A DNA stretch of 64,000 nt, taken from assembly GCF_000006405.1 (NCBI RefSeq), contig NW_003215453.1, forward strand, positions 156,631 to 220,630, given 5' to 3'. Below, piece after piece: positions 11,259 to 20,720 of this stretch. Under the pieces are notes generated by a model. The model was not told the DNA's origin. It ran no database searches and was given only the letters and a program-made list of their open reading frames with translations. Position numbers and translations under genes: made by a program. The DNA comes from Perkinsus marinus ATCC 50983. Lineage: Eukaryota; Perkinsozoa; Perkinsida; Perkinsidae. Each line of letters opens with the position of its first letter. Position 1 is the stretch's first letter.

Positions 11259-12117
11259 CAGGCAGTAAAGGGTGCTTCAAGACTTCGTGGACAACATGGA
11301 GGCCCTGGAATTCCTAAACCACGTAGTTTTTGACAAAGACAATTTGTGTGAACATCAAGCACATCACAAGGAGCACGCATGCTGAAAATGAAAGAAAGTT
11401 TTTCATGCCCACCACTGTGAGTGGGGGCACAAAAACCACAGCACGTTGAAGACCATGTGTACCACTCCATTTTTTCCTTGTTCAAAGCACAACGTTCAGA
11501 GGTTGTCGGGGGTCAACATAGAAGGGTTCTCTAGCCTCGATTCCGCCTGGACCCTCACAAAAAAGGCTCGGTCCCACCAGCGTGACGGAGAAGGATCGAA
11601 CACACTCGGTGATATCCGTCTAATCGATGATCCACCCCGGTTTGGCGTGAATGTAATTTACTGTATAGAACCATCTCATTTGGCCCGGACTGAAGCCGAG
11701 CATCGTCACACTCATCCCACAGTGGGAGTGGGATTCCAATCGGACGTAATGTCAATACAATCTGACTAGAGTAGAGGCGTGCTCAATGAGCACTGCTCAT
11801 CATCCTCGGGAAGACTCTTATAGCCCTCAGGTTTTCCAGCTATTATTTGGGAGCTTCGAACATCTTTCTGAAGTAGATTATATTTTCATGCGACGCGTGA
11901 CATGCGTCCTCGCTGTCTGATTATGTATAACCTCTCGCAGCCTGCCGCTAGCACGAGGGCCTCAAATTGAGCAACAGCTGATCTTTTCCTTCAAGCGACA
12001 GCCTTTAGATTGAACTAGGAGCCCAACTCTCTAGAATCAAGTGAACATCGACAGACACCTTAAAAAAACCACATATGCACTACCGACTATCTTGATTTTG
12101 ATACAGCATGGACGAGA

Positions 12118-12194
12118 ATCGATAGCACATAACTTATGTGCTATTGGTGCGCTAGCTCGTTTATGTGACATAGACGAGCACCAGTGCTATCGAT
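12118..12194. other. Nested palindromes able to form a three-way junction
   Basis: An outer stem ATCGATAGCA / TGCTATCGAT encloses TAGCACATAACTTATGTGCTA (an interrupted palindrome) and GCTCGTTTATG...CATAGACGAGC. The outer and first inner stems share bases and so are alternatives. It lies about 30 bp past the stop of the aspartic protease gene and may act as its 3'-end or terminator structure. Confidence 0.75.
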
Positions 12195-12223
12195 GATGGG
12201 CACATATCGATCATGAAAAATGG

Positions 12224-13630
12224 TCACATTATAACACACTGGATACAACCAGCGCGCGAGGTCCCAAGCCGCTTAGATTTTTTCGGCCTCCGAGTTGGCT
12301 CCAAGCCTTTGTCATGATCCTTTCTAGTGCTGGCAACAACACTGCGATTTCGTTCTTTCTGTAGGACGGCCCGGTCCTGGTCGGGGGGTGCACCGCAGTC
12401 CTGCGCCGTTAGAGATGAGTCCCCCGCTGATCCCGAGCAGGGAGGTGTTTCAACGGTGTTCCGAGGTGATGAACGCCGCACCGAGGTGGACTGCCTAGCA
12501 CCATTTGGAGTGATGAAGAGCATCTTATTGTTCAAGTCGAAGTACGTATAGTAGGCACGAAAGAATGGATGTCCGAGGCAGATAACCTCATCTGTAGTCG
12601 GGTACAGATCCAACGCGCATTTGTCGGGGAAACATTCCCGAACGTAATGCTTCGGCGATATCCTAAGACTCGTGAGTTCTACACCAGAGTCGTCCATCAA
12701 GTAAAATCCCAACTCAGGAAGATAGTTGAAAGCTCGTGCGTCGACCCACACCAAACTCTTCGGGCCCACCCATATAGGATCAGCCAGTGGGTTCCCTTCT
12801 TCCTGCATCCTATCTTTCATCTCGCTCAACATCAGCTCGTATTCTCTTTGTGTGAGGTCTAAAGCAGCCGCTCCGGTATCCACCACGACGTGCGTCCACT
12901 GACGGGTGAGATTCGAGGAGTTCCTGGCAGAGCCTTCCCCAGCAAGTTGGCTTCGGCGATCGACTGGCTTCAGCTCAGACCTTAGAACAGTGACGCAACG
13001 GGGGCAGTACGATGGATGCGTTGTGAACTTCACTGGAGAGAGTTCTGCCGGACGCTGTGGACTACCGCCAAGAAACAGTCTACCATTTATCGCACTCTCT
13101 GTTTCGCTCGCTTCAACCGCGACAGAGACTTCTTCAATAACTCCATGCATTCTCAGCTGGTCCAACATGGAAGGACGTTTTGCGGTACCCAGAGCCAAGC
13201 CCAAAATGCCCATGGGCGGCCCTCCCCGTGGACTCTTGAAACTGATAATTAGACCGAATTTCACTTCGATGTCACTCACATTGCCAATGGAGAGCGTTCC
13301 TGTATGCTCGACATATTCTATATCATCTCCATCAGCAAACTTGATAGTTCTCCGCGGGCGTTTGTATATATCATCACAAGGAAGAGTTGGAGGACAGAAA
13401 TAACATCCTGTTGCCAGCTCACGGCACGCTCCCGCACGGCTTGATTTCTCGTAGGCCTCACCCGACAAGACCAAGCAACGAGGTGTCGCTGAATCGAGGA
13501 ACAATTTGACGGTGTGACCATCAAGGGTAATCGGCACGAGGTTATTGATGATGTTCAAGTGCAGCGGAGTCGATGCTCCCTGGACGATGAGGCAGGCGAG
13601 ATGTGACAAGTGCAGCCATGGATTCATCAT
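12224..13630 (-). CDS. Pepsin-like (A1 family) aspartic protease, atypical first active site
   Basis: One frame of 468 codons, intronless. Residues 1-20 (MMNPWLHLSHLACLIVQGAS) form a signal peptide. The first catalytic lobe has LFLDSATP at about residue 44, where A1 proteases have DTGS/DSGS: the Asp is kept but the Gly is Ala. The second site is normal, VVVDTGAA at about residue 249. The A1 C-terminal signature follows (LGHPFFRAYYTYFDLNNKMLFI, about 352-373; given here as parts LGHPFFRAYY and TYFDLNNKM). Cys pairs in the first lobe (GACRELATGCYFCPP) suggest disulfides. The last ~90 residues are polar and basic, ending CIQCVIM, which resembles a prenylation-like C-terminal box but may be chance. 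The family cleaves peptides in acidic or secreted compartments. Whether this one is active is uncertain because of the Gly-to-Ala change. Confidence 0.9.
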   Translation of the reverse strand: MMNPWLHLSHLACLIVQGASTPLHLNIINNLVPITLDGHTVKLFLDSATPRCLVLSGEAYEKSSRAGACRELATGCYFCPPTLPCDDIYKRPRRTIKFADGDDIEYVEHTGTLSIGNVSDIEVKFGLIISFKSPRGGPPMGILGLALGTAKRPSMLDQLRMHGVIEEVSVAVEASETESAINGRLFLGGSPQRPAELSPVKFTTHPSYCPRCVTVLRSELKPVDRRSQLAGEGSARNSSNLTRQWTHVVVDTGAAALDLTQREYELMLSEMKDRMQEEGNPLADPIWVGPKSLVWVDARAFNYLPELGFYLMDDSGVELTSLRISPKHYVRECFPDKCALDLYPTTDEVICLGHPFFRAYYTYFDLNNKMLFITPNGARQSTSVRRSSPRNTVETPPCSGSAGDSSLTAQDCGAPPDQDRAVLQKERNRSVVASTRKDHDKGLEPTRRPKKSKRLGTSRAGCIQCVIM

Positions 13631-14555
13631 GGAGATAACTGAAATATTTCTAATGAAGGTGAACCACGTGACTCTTCTCTTTATTCAAGAGTCTTGAATG
13701 ACTCATAAGGAGCGTTGCTCCTCTTCAACGCCTCATTCAGACTGAGGGGTTGATGGAAGTTCATTCGATATGTCAACGTCACAGTGCCTGTGCCATGCCG
13801 GGCTATTCACGCCATCGGATTTGCTAAGAAATATCGCAGCCGAGGCGAAGATGAGTTGGAAGAGGACTGCCGCTCGAGGTGTGGGCAGTGAGCCTCGCTC
13901 GTCCTGGAAACACAACTGCGTTGCTACATAGCTCCCCCTGCCATCCTTCAGAGATTACTCCGGAGGAATATGAACCCGTCGTCAGAGATAGCAACGAGCT
14001 TCACTCTCAGAGAGAGAAAAGCTCGTTGCGATTTCTGCCTGAACAGACTAAAACCTAGTCCGCTCGGTTATGCGCTGAGTTTCGTCTCGGCGGAATCGTT
14101 GCGCTCTTCGGGCAAAAGTTCGTCCGGGGCGAGCTCGGTGTAGTTACGGAGGGAGTAGGGCATATACTGTCACGTTGCCCATTGCCAGTAAATGACTTCC
14201 TGTGCGTTCGGAACGCAGCGAAAAATAATTTGAATGAATCAACGGAGGAACGCAGCGTTCGGAACGGAGCTGCTTTAGGGGGAAATGGGGGATAAGTTTC
14301 ACCCATCCGAGACATGGCCATCGCACGAGCGCGTCCAGGAGAGCAGTCTGGTGATCGGACAGCCTGGTAGCTATTATAACACATGTCGTTTCTGAGGACA
14401 ACGGCTTTGCGACGCTGTAGGCTCCGAAAATTTCACAAGACGTTCAGGATGTTCTGGTTTTTGTAGGTATTAGGGATAGGAGGGAAAGTGTGTGTTCGCT
14501 TTCCGCGATGACGTGGGTAATGATCGCTTGTGTTGGTGAACAGATCAAACGATGA
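13631..14555. other. Intergenic, no gene seen
   Basis: Contains overlapping open frames on the minus strand (14055-14401) without recognisable features. A small inverted repeat GAGCTTCACTCTC...GAGAGAAAAGCTC lies at about 13989-14017. Confidence 0.4.
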
Positions 14556-14627
14556 GGGCTGAGCCGAGAATCGAACCCGGGACCTCGCGCACCCGAAGCG
14601 CGAATCATACCACTAGACCACACAGCC
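14556..14627 (-). tRNA. tRNA-Pro (CGG)
   Basis: Read on the minus strand: acceptor GGCTGTG with CTCAGCC (one T-T mismatch), D-arm GGTCTAGTGGTATGATT, anticodon stem CGCGC / GCGCG with loop TTCGGGT (anticodon CGG), and T-arm CCGGG-TTCGATT-CTCGG. There is no intron. Confidence 0.92.
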
Positions 14628-15396
14628 GATGCTGTGTGTCATGCGAAGCTAGCTGATATTCTGAGAATAGGAGGTGCGAAGGAGAGAATACTATCTTCCC
14701 TTCGCGTCTCAGGCATATCAAAGAGGTAATATCCAAGGCGCTTCTCTCTAACATTCCAACTTGGAATTCGCTTGGAATTTCCAAGCGAATCCGCAGAAGC
14801 TTGACTGACTGTTATGGTAAAGGTTTTACCGGATCTCGTTCATAGATAGTGCCTCATGGTCACTTGAGGGTCGATGATTAAATCCTAGCCGTCTTCGTGT
14901 TGTTTGAAACAGAAACAACTTGTATCTATGTATAACAGGTTTCTGTATGTTCTTAGGAGATAGGTCGCGGATTCGAATCTCAGATGAAAATTTTAACGTT
15001 TAGGATGTTCCGGTTCTCGTAGTATACTTCGATCCCCGCGGTCCCTTCTAGGCAATACTCCTATACATCTATATCATATGGAACTCGCATTGCGAACCTC
15101 TGCATCACCGATTCCTATCTCTAGATGTCTCTTTAATTGCGACCAAAATATCAGGGAAGAAAGTCACTCCACCAAGCCCCTTCAAATAGTCAACACACAA
15201 AAATACAATTGCACGGAAAATTTACTTGAAACCTTTGATGTGGCACACAACAGCGAAGAATTCATACAATTACAAGCGCGACAATGGAGATATCTTTGCG
15301 CACAGCGCAGATTGTCATCATTGTCAACAACGACGTCAACAAGATGTAATAGTAACAATAAACAGGAATTGACATGTATAATGGATATGTTGCAGT
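14628..15396. other. Intergenic; one T-arm-like fragment
   Basis: No gene seen. Sequence at 14959-14979 (GATAGGTCGCGGATTCGAAT) is a tRNA T-arm-like fragment. An inverted repeat built on TTGGAAT / ATTCCAA lies at about 14760-14790. Confidence 0.4.
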
Positions 15397-17660
15397 TTAC
15401 TCGGCGGTAGCTTTCACAGGTGTCGAAATCGATCGCGCGATCGATTCGGCCAAGGTAGGATTGTTAAGATAGACTTCCTCAAAGACTCTATCAGCAACCC
15501 TGAGGGCCTCTTTGGTGCCTTCACACGTAACCCTCCATTCGTGAGGGATTTGCTCAGCGCCGTATCTAATACAACAACAGCTATCAAGAGCATCATCCTC
15601 GAGGAACGACCGGAATTGAAAATACGGCTGTTAAAAGTCGAGAAATGTTAGTTTCTGTTGTCCTCTCATGCCACCTATGAAATACTTCTCAATTATGAAG
15701 TGGGAAATTTCAGAGTTTTCGAAGAACTAGTTTCAACAAATTCCAAAAAAGTGAGAATATTTATTTACTCGTGCGCTACCAACTCACGTTGCTCCTGCTA
15801 TCGCGCCAGCAAGGCATGCATTGGCTCGAGTATCACCACCACAGCTGATGGCCCAGCTCAGAATCAAATGCATTTCTGAAAAAAATACATCAACCAAGAT
15901 TCGAACCAGCGACCTATACGACGATGGCCGACAATCTTACCGTTTTGACCATACGTCGGACTGGCATTTTCAGTCTCGTCATAATACTGTTCAGCAAAGT
16001 CTATCTTGTTGCTACTGTTGAGAATATCAGGACAGAGCATTGCTGGCGTCAAAGTCGCTCCACCCAAATCAGCATCCCTGAAAAGAATATTCAATTTCGT
16101 GGCGCGTGACAAAAACAAACAGCCATCAGCTATTCGAGATGAGTCCCCCATATCGTCTCATAAGATTCTTACTCATCAGCGCCGTGAACTTCCTCTCCCA
16201 CCAAGCCTTGCTTAATAGCAAATGCAACGATCGGCAACGCAGTACTAGCCATGGAATCATTTCCAATCTGAACGCACAGCGAAGATTTTGGAAATGTCGC
16301 GCGCCACGAAATTATGTCCTTACCCTGGCGGCGAGCCTCCGCTGTACATCCATTGAAACCTCACTGTAGTTGACAGGTGTTGCCAGTTGGAGTGCAGATA
16401 TCGTCCTGATGCAAAGATACACAATAGGCCCGAACGTGAACACTACGGAAGAACCCTAAGGGAAAAGATTGACTTTATTTTTCGATTTTTTGTATTTTTT
16501 GAAAAAAAGGAATAAAAACTACCACACGAAAATAACCAAGCCGATGAAACTCACCGAGAATCTTTGATGATGCTCAAATCGCAAACTCCCGTCCTCACGG
16601 CATTCCGCGCGATATCTACCAAACACTTAGCACGATCCTTAGCGACATCATGTGTAGGGACGGCTCCAGCCATCTGAAAACAACAACATGATTCCTATAC
16701 ATATTCACACTAACAGAAAACTCATGAAACCGCGACGCTGAATATTGAAAATAGATATGCGATTCCGCAGAATAATCACAATATCTTTCCCAAAGATATC
16801 CACTGCGCACAGCGAAGATTCCACTCACTTGCTCAAAAACAGTTTCATATTCACCATCCGGGAACAATGCCGCGGGTAAGTCCTTATCATAACAGTGTTG
16901 CCGCGCAGTGTGTTCGATTTAGGAACTTCACCATGCAGGACCTGAGATGATGAAATCGATCACGTGATCGATTATGTTAGCATCTTACAGAACCAATCCC
17001 AGCACCCCATTTAAGGTGATTCATGTCGGGATCGTTAATCAAATCTACAAAACTTTGTCGGAGGTGCGCACTGTCTCCACCGTTGAGAACGTTCTTCGTC
17101 GCATTCAGCATCTAAGGTTCAACACTGTAAGATACAAAATAGGCCCAAAACAATACCATATATCCATTACAGGATTGTCTGAACAACCACTGACCTCCAG
17201 AGAGCTTTGCCAATGAGGGCGCCATGGCTCTATAGGAAAGCGATTCGGCAACTTCAGCCATCGGCAATGCGTTGACGCCGATATCACAGAACCTTACAGA
17301 GAACAACAATTTCCAGATCTGTCACTATATTTACACTCTGTCACATAATTACCCAAAGAAACCAACGCGTTGACCCCAATATCACAAAAAACGGCTATTC
17401 CCAGATCTGTCACTATATTCACACACTGTCACTCAAATACAAAGTAGGAACCATCAGTAACGAGTTGACGCTGATATCACAGAACCTCACAGAAAACGAC
17501 TATTTCCAGATCTGTCACTATATTTACACTCTGTCACTTACCTAGTGCCGAAGCAATCACCAACAACAGCGCCCAAAAGCATTCCTCTAATTCTCGACTG
17601 TAGGACGCTCAAATTGGCGCTCACCACAGGAGAAAGACTCTTCCCAGTTGCTGCTGACAT
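15397..17660 (-). CDS. ADP-ribosylglycohydrolase (ARH / J1-crystallin family)
   Basis: The family removes ADP-ribose from proteins or related substrates using a two-metal site. Exons on the minus strand: 17542-17660 (Met start; RIRGMLLGAVVGDCFG, the N-terminal family motif), 17195-17292 (tentative), 16989-17111 (ends LKWGAGIGS), 16829-16931, 16555-16673 (MAGAVPTHDVAKD, matching the conserved TH region), 16324-16405, 16173-16267 (GNDSMASTALP), 15941-16077, about 15785-15875 (CGGDTRANACLAGAIAGA, the C-terminal GGDT motif; the usual second acidic residue after Thr is Arg here) and 15397-15627 (YGAEQIPHEW, ending at TAA). The region 16829-16931 needs a change of frame or a different acceptor, since GNTVMIRTYP and AALFPDGEYETV are in different frames. 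The first-exon DDT metal motif is not evident. Intron 15876-15940 is tRNA-like; intron 1 carries a triplicated segment. Confidence 0.8.
15876..15940 (-). other. 65-nt tRNA-derived intron of the ADP-ribosylglycohydrolase gene
   Basis: On the minus strand it begins GTAAGATTG, includes TAGGTCGCTGGTTCGAATCT (tRNA variable region plus T-arm), and ends in TTTTTTTCAG. The exons on both sides join in phase in a conserved domain, so the splice sites are well supported. Confidence 0.8.
17293..17541 (-). repeat. Intron with three tandem ~95-nt copies of the intron/exon-2 border
   Basis: The segment GTGACAGAGTGTAAATATAG TGACAGATCTGG... followed by CTGTGATATCnGCGTCAAC occurs three times; the last copy runs into the exon 2 start at 17292. 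The donor of exon 1 is itself the start of the first copy. The duplications create decoy 3' splice sites. Confidence 0.75.
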
Positions 17661-17967
17661 GACGTTAACAGAAGAAAACAATACGAGCAACTACTATACC
17701 AAATCACGTTGAAATAATTCAACATCGATCGAGATCGGAAAGTAGCTCTTCGCATGTTAGAGGAAGTCGGCCCCTCAGAGGAAAGCCACTATACGTTCAT
17801 GAACTTTCCACAAAAACGCGAACAATTTATCTGAACAGTAGAGCACCACGTTATCAACATAACAACCAAGGTTCAACTCCCACAACTTACTTTACGACAC
17901 CAACAACCTCTACACGTCTTCCTACTAGACATTCCGAATACTCACAGAACAGTTTGTCAAACATTCA

Positions 17968-18949
17968 TTATCTCCCAGGATCGGCTACCCAAGGCAAATC
18001 TTCAACTGTCCCCTTCACACAATCGAGCTGTGCTGATACAAACACGAACTTATTTCTAACTACATCACTTCTGAGAATTTCTCAGTGCGTAAAAAGAGCG
18101 AACATTCTCGCGACCTACTATATCGCATCACACGATTGTAGAATTTATAACAGAAAACAAAACATCATCTCGGACGGCGCGATTCTTAGCTATCACACGG
18201 CATGAACCTCTCAATCGGAATAACCTGCAAAAACCGAATAAATTGCGTCACGGCGCCACGAAATTATTACGAGCATTTTTCCCCAGGCTCAACTAACTCC
18301 ATCGAAATCTCGAACTCACTGCTAAAGAGCTCAACTAAGCGTGTTGATGTCAATGTGAAAATTAATGGGAAATTCTCGTTGGTTTTTTTCCTAATTTAGC
18401 TTTGGAAATTCCTGAGCTGAGACATAAATCAAACATATATTTTAATACCACACATGAACCATGACATTTTTATGCAACTTTCACGACTACAATTAAAAAA
18501 ACATGAAATACTTTCAAAAAACCACCCTACCACAAACGCTACCCTATACTAATTTTACCGCGCGCCACAAAATTACTATCGGTCACAAATGCGCAGAGTA
18601 TTAATTACCTCATTACATAAAGTCATACCACTCCTCGCCGAGATCATCAATCACCTACATATATCTTCAAGTGCAAGCAAACACCTACAACCAAGTATTG
18701 ATAACAAATCCAAATCTTGCATTCTTACTCTCACTTGCATTTCCTCAACGGCACCACACCGAAGGCTGTCCCGCAGCCGTTGAATGCAGGTACCTGAAAA
18801 TAACCAATTTCGCACCCAACATGTAGCTCAGCAGAACAAGTATCTGTGAGTGCAGTTAGCGCTCGCCCTGATGATCGATTACAGAATATTACCAATATCG
18901 AAGAATGGGTAGTCGACAAAGCATCGCGCTGCTGGTCACAGCATTGGGC
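17968..18949 (-). CDS. Unidentified minus-strand gene, cysteine-containing exons
   Basis: Supported pieces are 18893-18949 (AQCCDQQRDALSTTHSSIL, after TTTCAG, before GTAATA), 18735-18793 (VPAFNGCGTAFGVVPLRKCK, after TTATTTTCAG, before GTGAGAG), a possible exon near 18273-18335 (SSEFEISMELVEPGEKC) and a last exon ending at TAA 17968-17970 (FVFVSAQLDCVKGTVEDLPW). I do not recognise the family. The NGCG and CC motifs hint at a small disulfide-rich secreted domain, but the order does not fit a phospholipase A2. Start not found; the gene lies upstream of and in the same orientation as the ADP-ribosylglycohydrolase gene. Confidence 0.4.
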
Positions 18950-19257
18950 CTGAAATGAATCTTACACTAGACGCAACAAGATACGCTAAGATTCACAATA
19001 ATAACTCACCTCATCTTATTCGTATCATACCACAATAACAGTAGATATGCATATAACACAATGACGACAATGCTAGTGTATCTTTCAACTTAGCTGATCT
19101 GACACTTTCAATCGAAAATTTTCCCTGAAATTCCCTGAAAATTTGAAAATTTTCGCTGACCGATTCAAACTTATAAGCTTTTATCTGTCGCGCTCTCCTC
19201 TTCGTTTGAATTTTTCTGCATGTCACAACAGTAAATTTCGAGAGAAAATTACTTCAG

Positions 19258-19663
19258 AAAAAAGAGGAAAATTACCTTGAAGAGGGAAAATTACCTTAAA
19301 GAGGGAAAATTACCCTGGAAAGAGTGGGAAAATTACACTGGAAATGAAGCGGGAAATTACACTGGGAATAAGGGGGAAAATTACCCTGGAAAAAGGGGGA
19401 AAATCACCCTGGAGAAAAAAGGGGAAAATTACACTGGAAAAAGCGGGGAAAATAACATTGGAAAAAAAAGGAAAATTACCCTGGAGAAAGGGAAAATTAC
19501 ACTGGAAAAAGCGGGGAAATTAACCTGGGAAAAGTGAAAATTACACTGGAAATAAGGGGGAAAATTATCCTGGAGAAAACAGGGGAAAATAACCCTGGAG
19601 AAAAGTGAAAATTTCACTGGGAAAAGCGTAAAAATTACAATGGAAATAAGGGGGAAAATTACC
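19258..19663 (+). repeat. GGGAAAATTACACTGGAAAA minisatellite
   Basis: About 17-18 head-to-tail copies of a 20-26 nt unit, GGGAAAATTACnCTGGAnAAAG, with variable A-run and G-run lengths. It can be read as a long open frame on either strand, but the low complexity argues against a protein. The purine strand bias is nearly complete. Confidence 0.9.
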
Positions 19664-20720
19664 CCCTCCCCCACCTTTCAACCACTATCACCACACCACA
19701 GCATCCAAGATATAAACCCAATATAGGAGATGACCACAGTAACTTCAGCCTATCCAAGGCGTACAATCATACGGATTCGTCGTGATTGACACATTTACGG
19801 TATCGTGCAAACAACTATAATGCAAATAATTCCGAAAAAAATGAGTTCTTCAATTTCAGGAGTATAACAACAGATTACAGGCAGCTACAGAAACGTGACC
19901 GACCGATTCACTTCATCATCATGTGGCTCTTGAAACCTGAGAAACACTTTTTTGCAAGAAGTTTGATTCACACAGCTGCATAATGATCCAGGTAATCTAC
20001 ATAGCCGATCGTGTCACTACTTTCTCTATACTCAAAAACACGACAACAAATGTTCCTAGTATTAGACTTGCATCTACTCATGTGCAACAGTAGTCGTAGC
20101 AGATACTGAGTAGACCAGAGGACCAGTACAATACGTATCAACCTGGGGGGAAGGTAGCAAACACTACAAAGACGGCCTCAGGAAACACTATGGGAAAATA
20201 TGCACGTGGTCAACCACATGTGTTGGTAACAATATGAAAATTCTTAGGAGTTTTTGGGAATTTCTCATAGTGAATTCTATATTAACTTCTATAGTGAGTG
20301 AGGAAACCTCTGAGCTCTGTTGAGGAGACAAGGCATAATATAACGCTCGTCCAACAGACTCAGATGAGCTTGCTGGTGACGTAGGGGAGCAGGGTGGGAA
20401 AGCATTCACATGGGCAACATGGAAACTGTGGGAAAACTAACTTCTACCCGAATCCGTAAATAAACATGTGAGAAAACTTCTGTACTCGGCAGAGGAAAGC
20501 GAACATATATTCCCACATTGTTGTGGAATCCGAAACCGTTGGATATGTCAGGCCAAGACACTCATCTTGCGCACTCGTCGTTGCTGGGCTCACGTTAACC
20601 GCGCAGCGTGGGAAGTGATTTTACGGCGCCACGAATCAAAAGCGCACGCCCAGATGATCGATTATGTACCGCTGAACTGCTATTGTACGACTTAAGTAAT
20701 TGTCTTCGTATTGTTTAACC
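19664..20720. other. Upstream region of the KH gene with two F2 copies
   Basis: Other than the F2 copies at 20188-20355 and about 20430-20526 nothing gene-like is seen. The short motif AGCGCACGCCCAGATGATCG at 20640-20659 is one of a dispersed set. Confidence 0.45.
20188..20355 (+). repeat. F2 element copies, intergenic
   Basis: GGGAAAATATGCACGTGGTC through GAGCTCTGTTGAGGAGAC and CTCGTCCAACAG. A second, 5'-shortened copy follows at about 20430-20526 (CTTCTACCCGAATCCG, GGCAGAGGAAAGCGAACATA, TTCCCACATTG). Confidence 0.7.

Larger units (their letters stand above)
11073..12223. other. Intergenic region with strong hairpins, no gene seen
   Basis: Open frames on both strands here (for example 11446-11769) are antiparallel to each other and have no convincing protein features. 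Notable contents are the hairpins at 11212-11258 and 12118-12194 listed separately. It separates two genes transcribed leftward, so it contains the promoter of the secreted-protein gene and the 3' end of the protease gene. Confidence 0.5.

Noticed and set aside
12327-13403. Plus-strand open frames opposite the aspartic protease
   Set aside because: Shadows of the 468-codon protease frame, with no features of their own.
16829-16931. Programmed frameshift of the AGG-Y or CCC kind known from Perkinsus mitochondria
   Set aside because: Those are mitochondrial; this is a nuclear spliced gene, and an alternative acceptor or an indel explains the frame change more simply.
18735-18949. Secreted phospholipase A2, from CC and NGCG motifs
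   Set aside because: The motifs are in the wrong order and the catalytic HD pair is missing.
19277-19674. Long open frames across the AT-rich minisatellite on both strands
   Set aside because: They come from a short repeat whose unit lacks stops; no start context, domain or splice context supports a protein.
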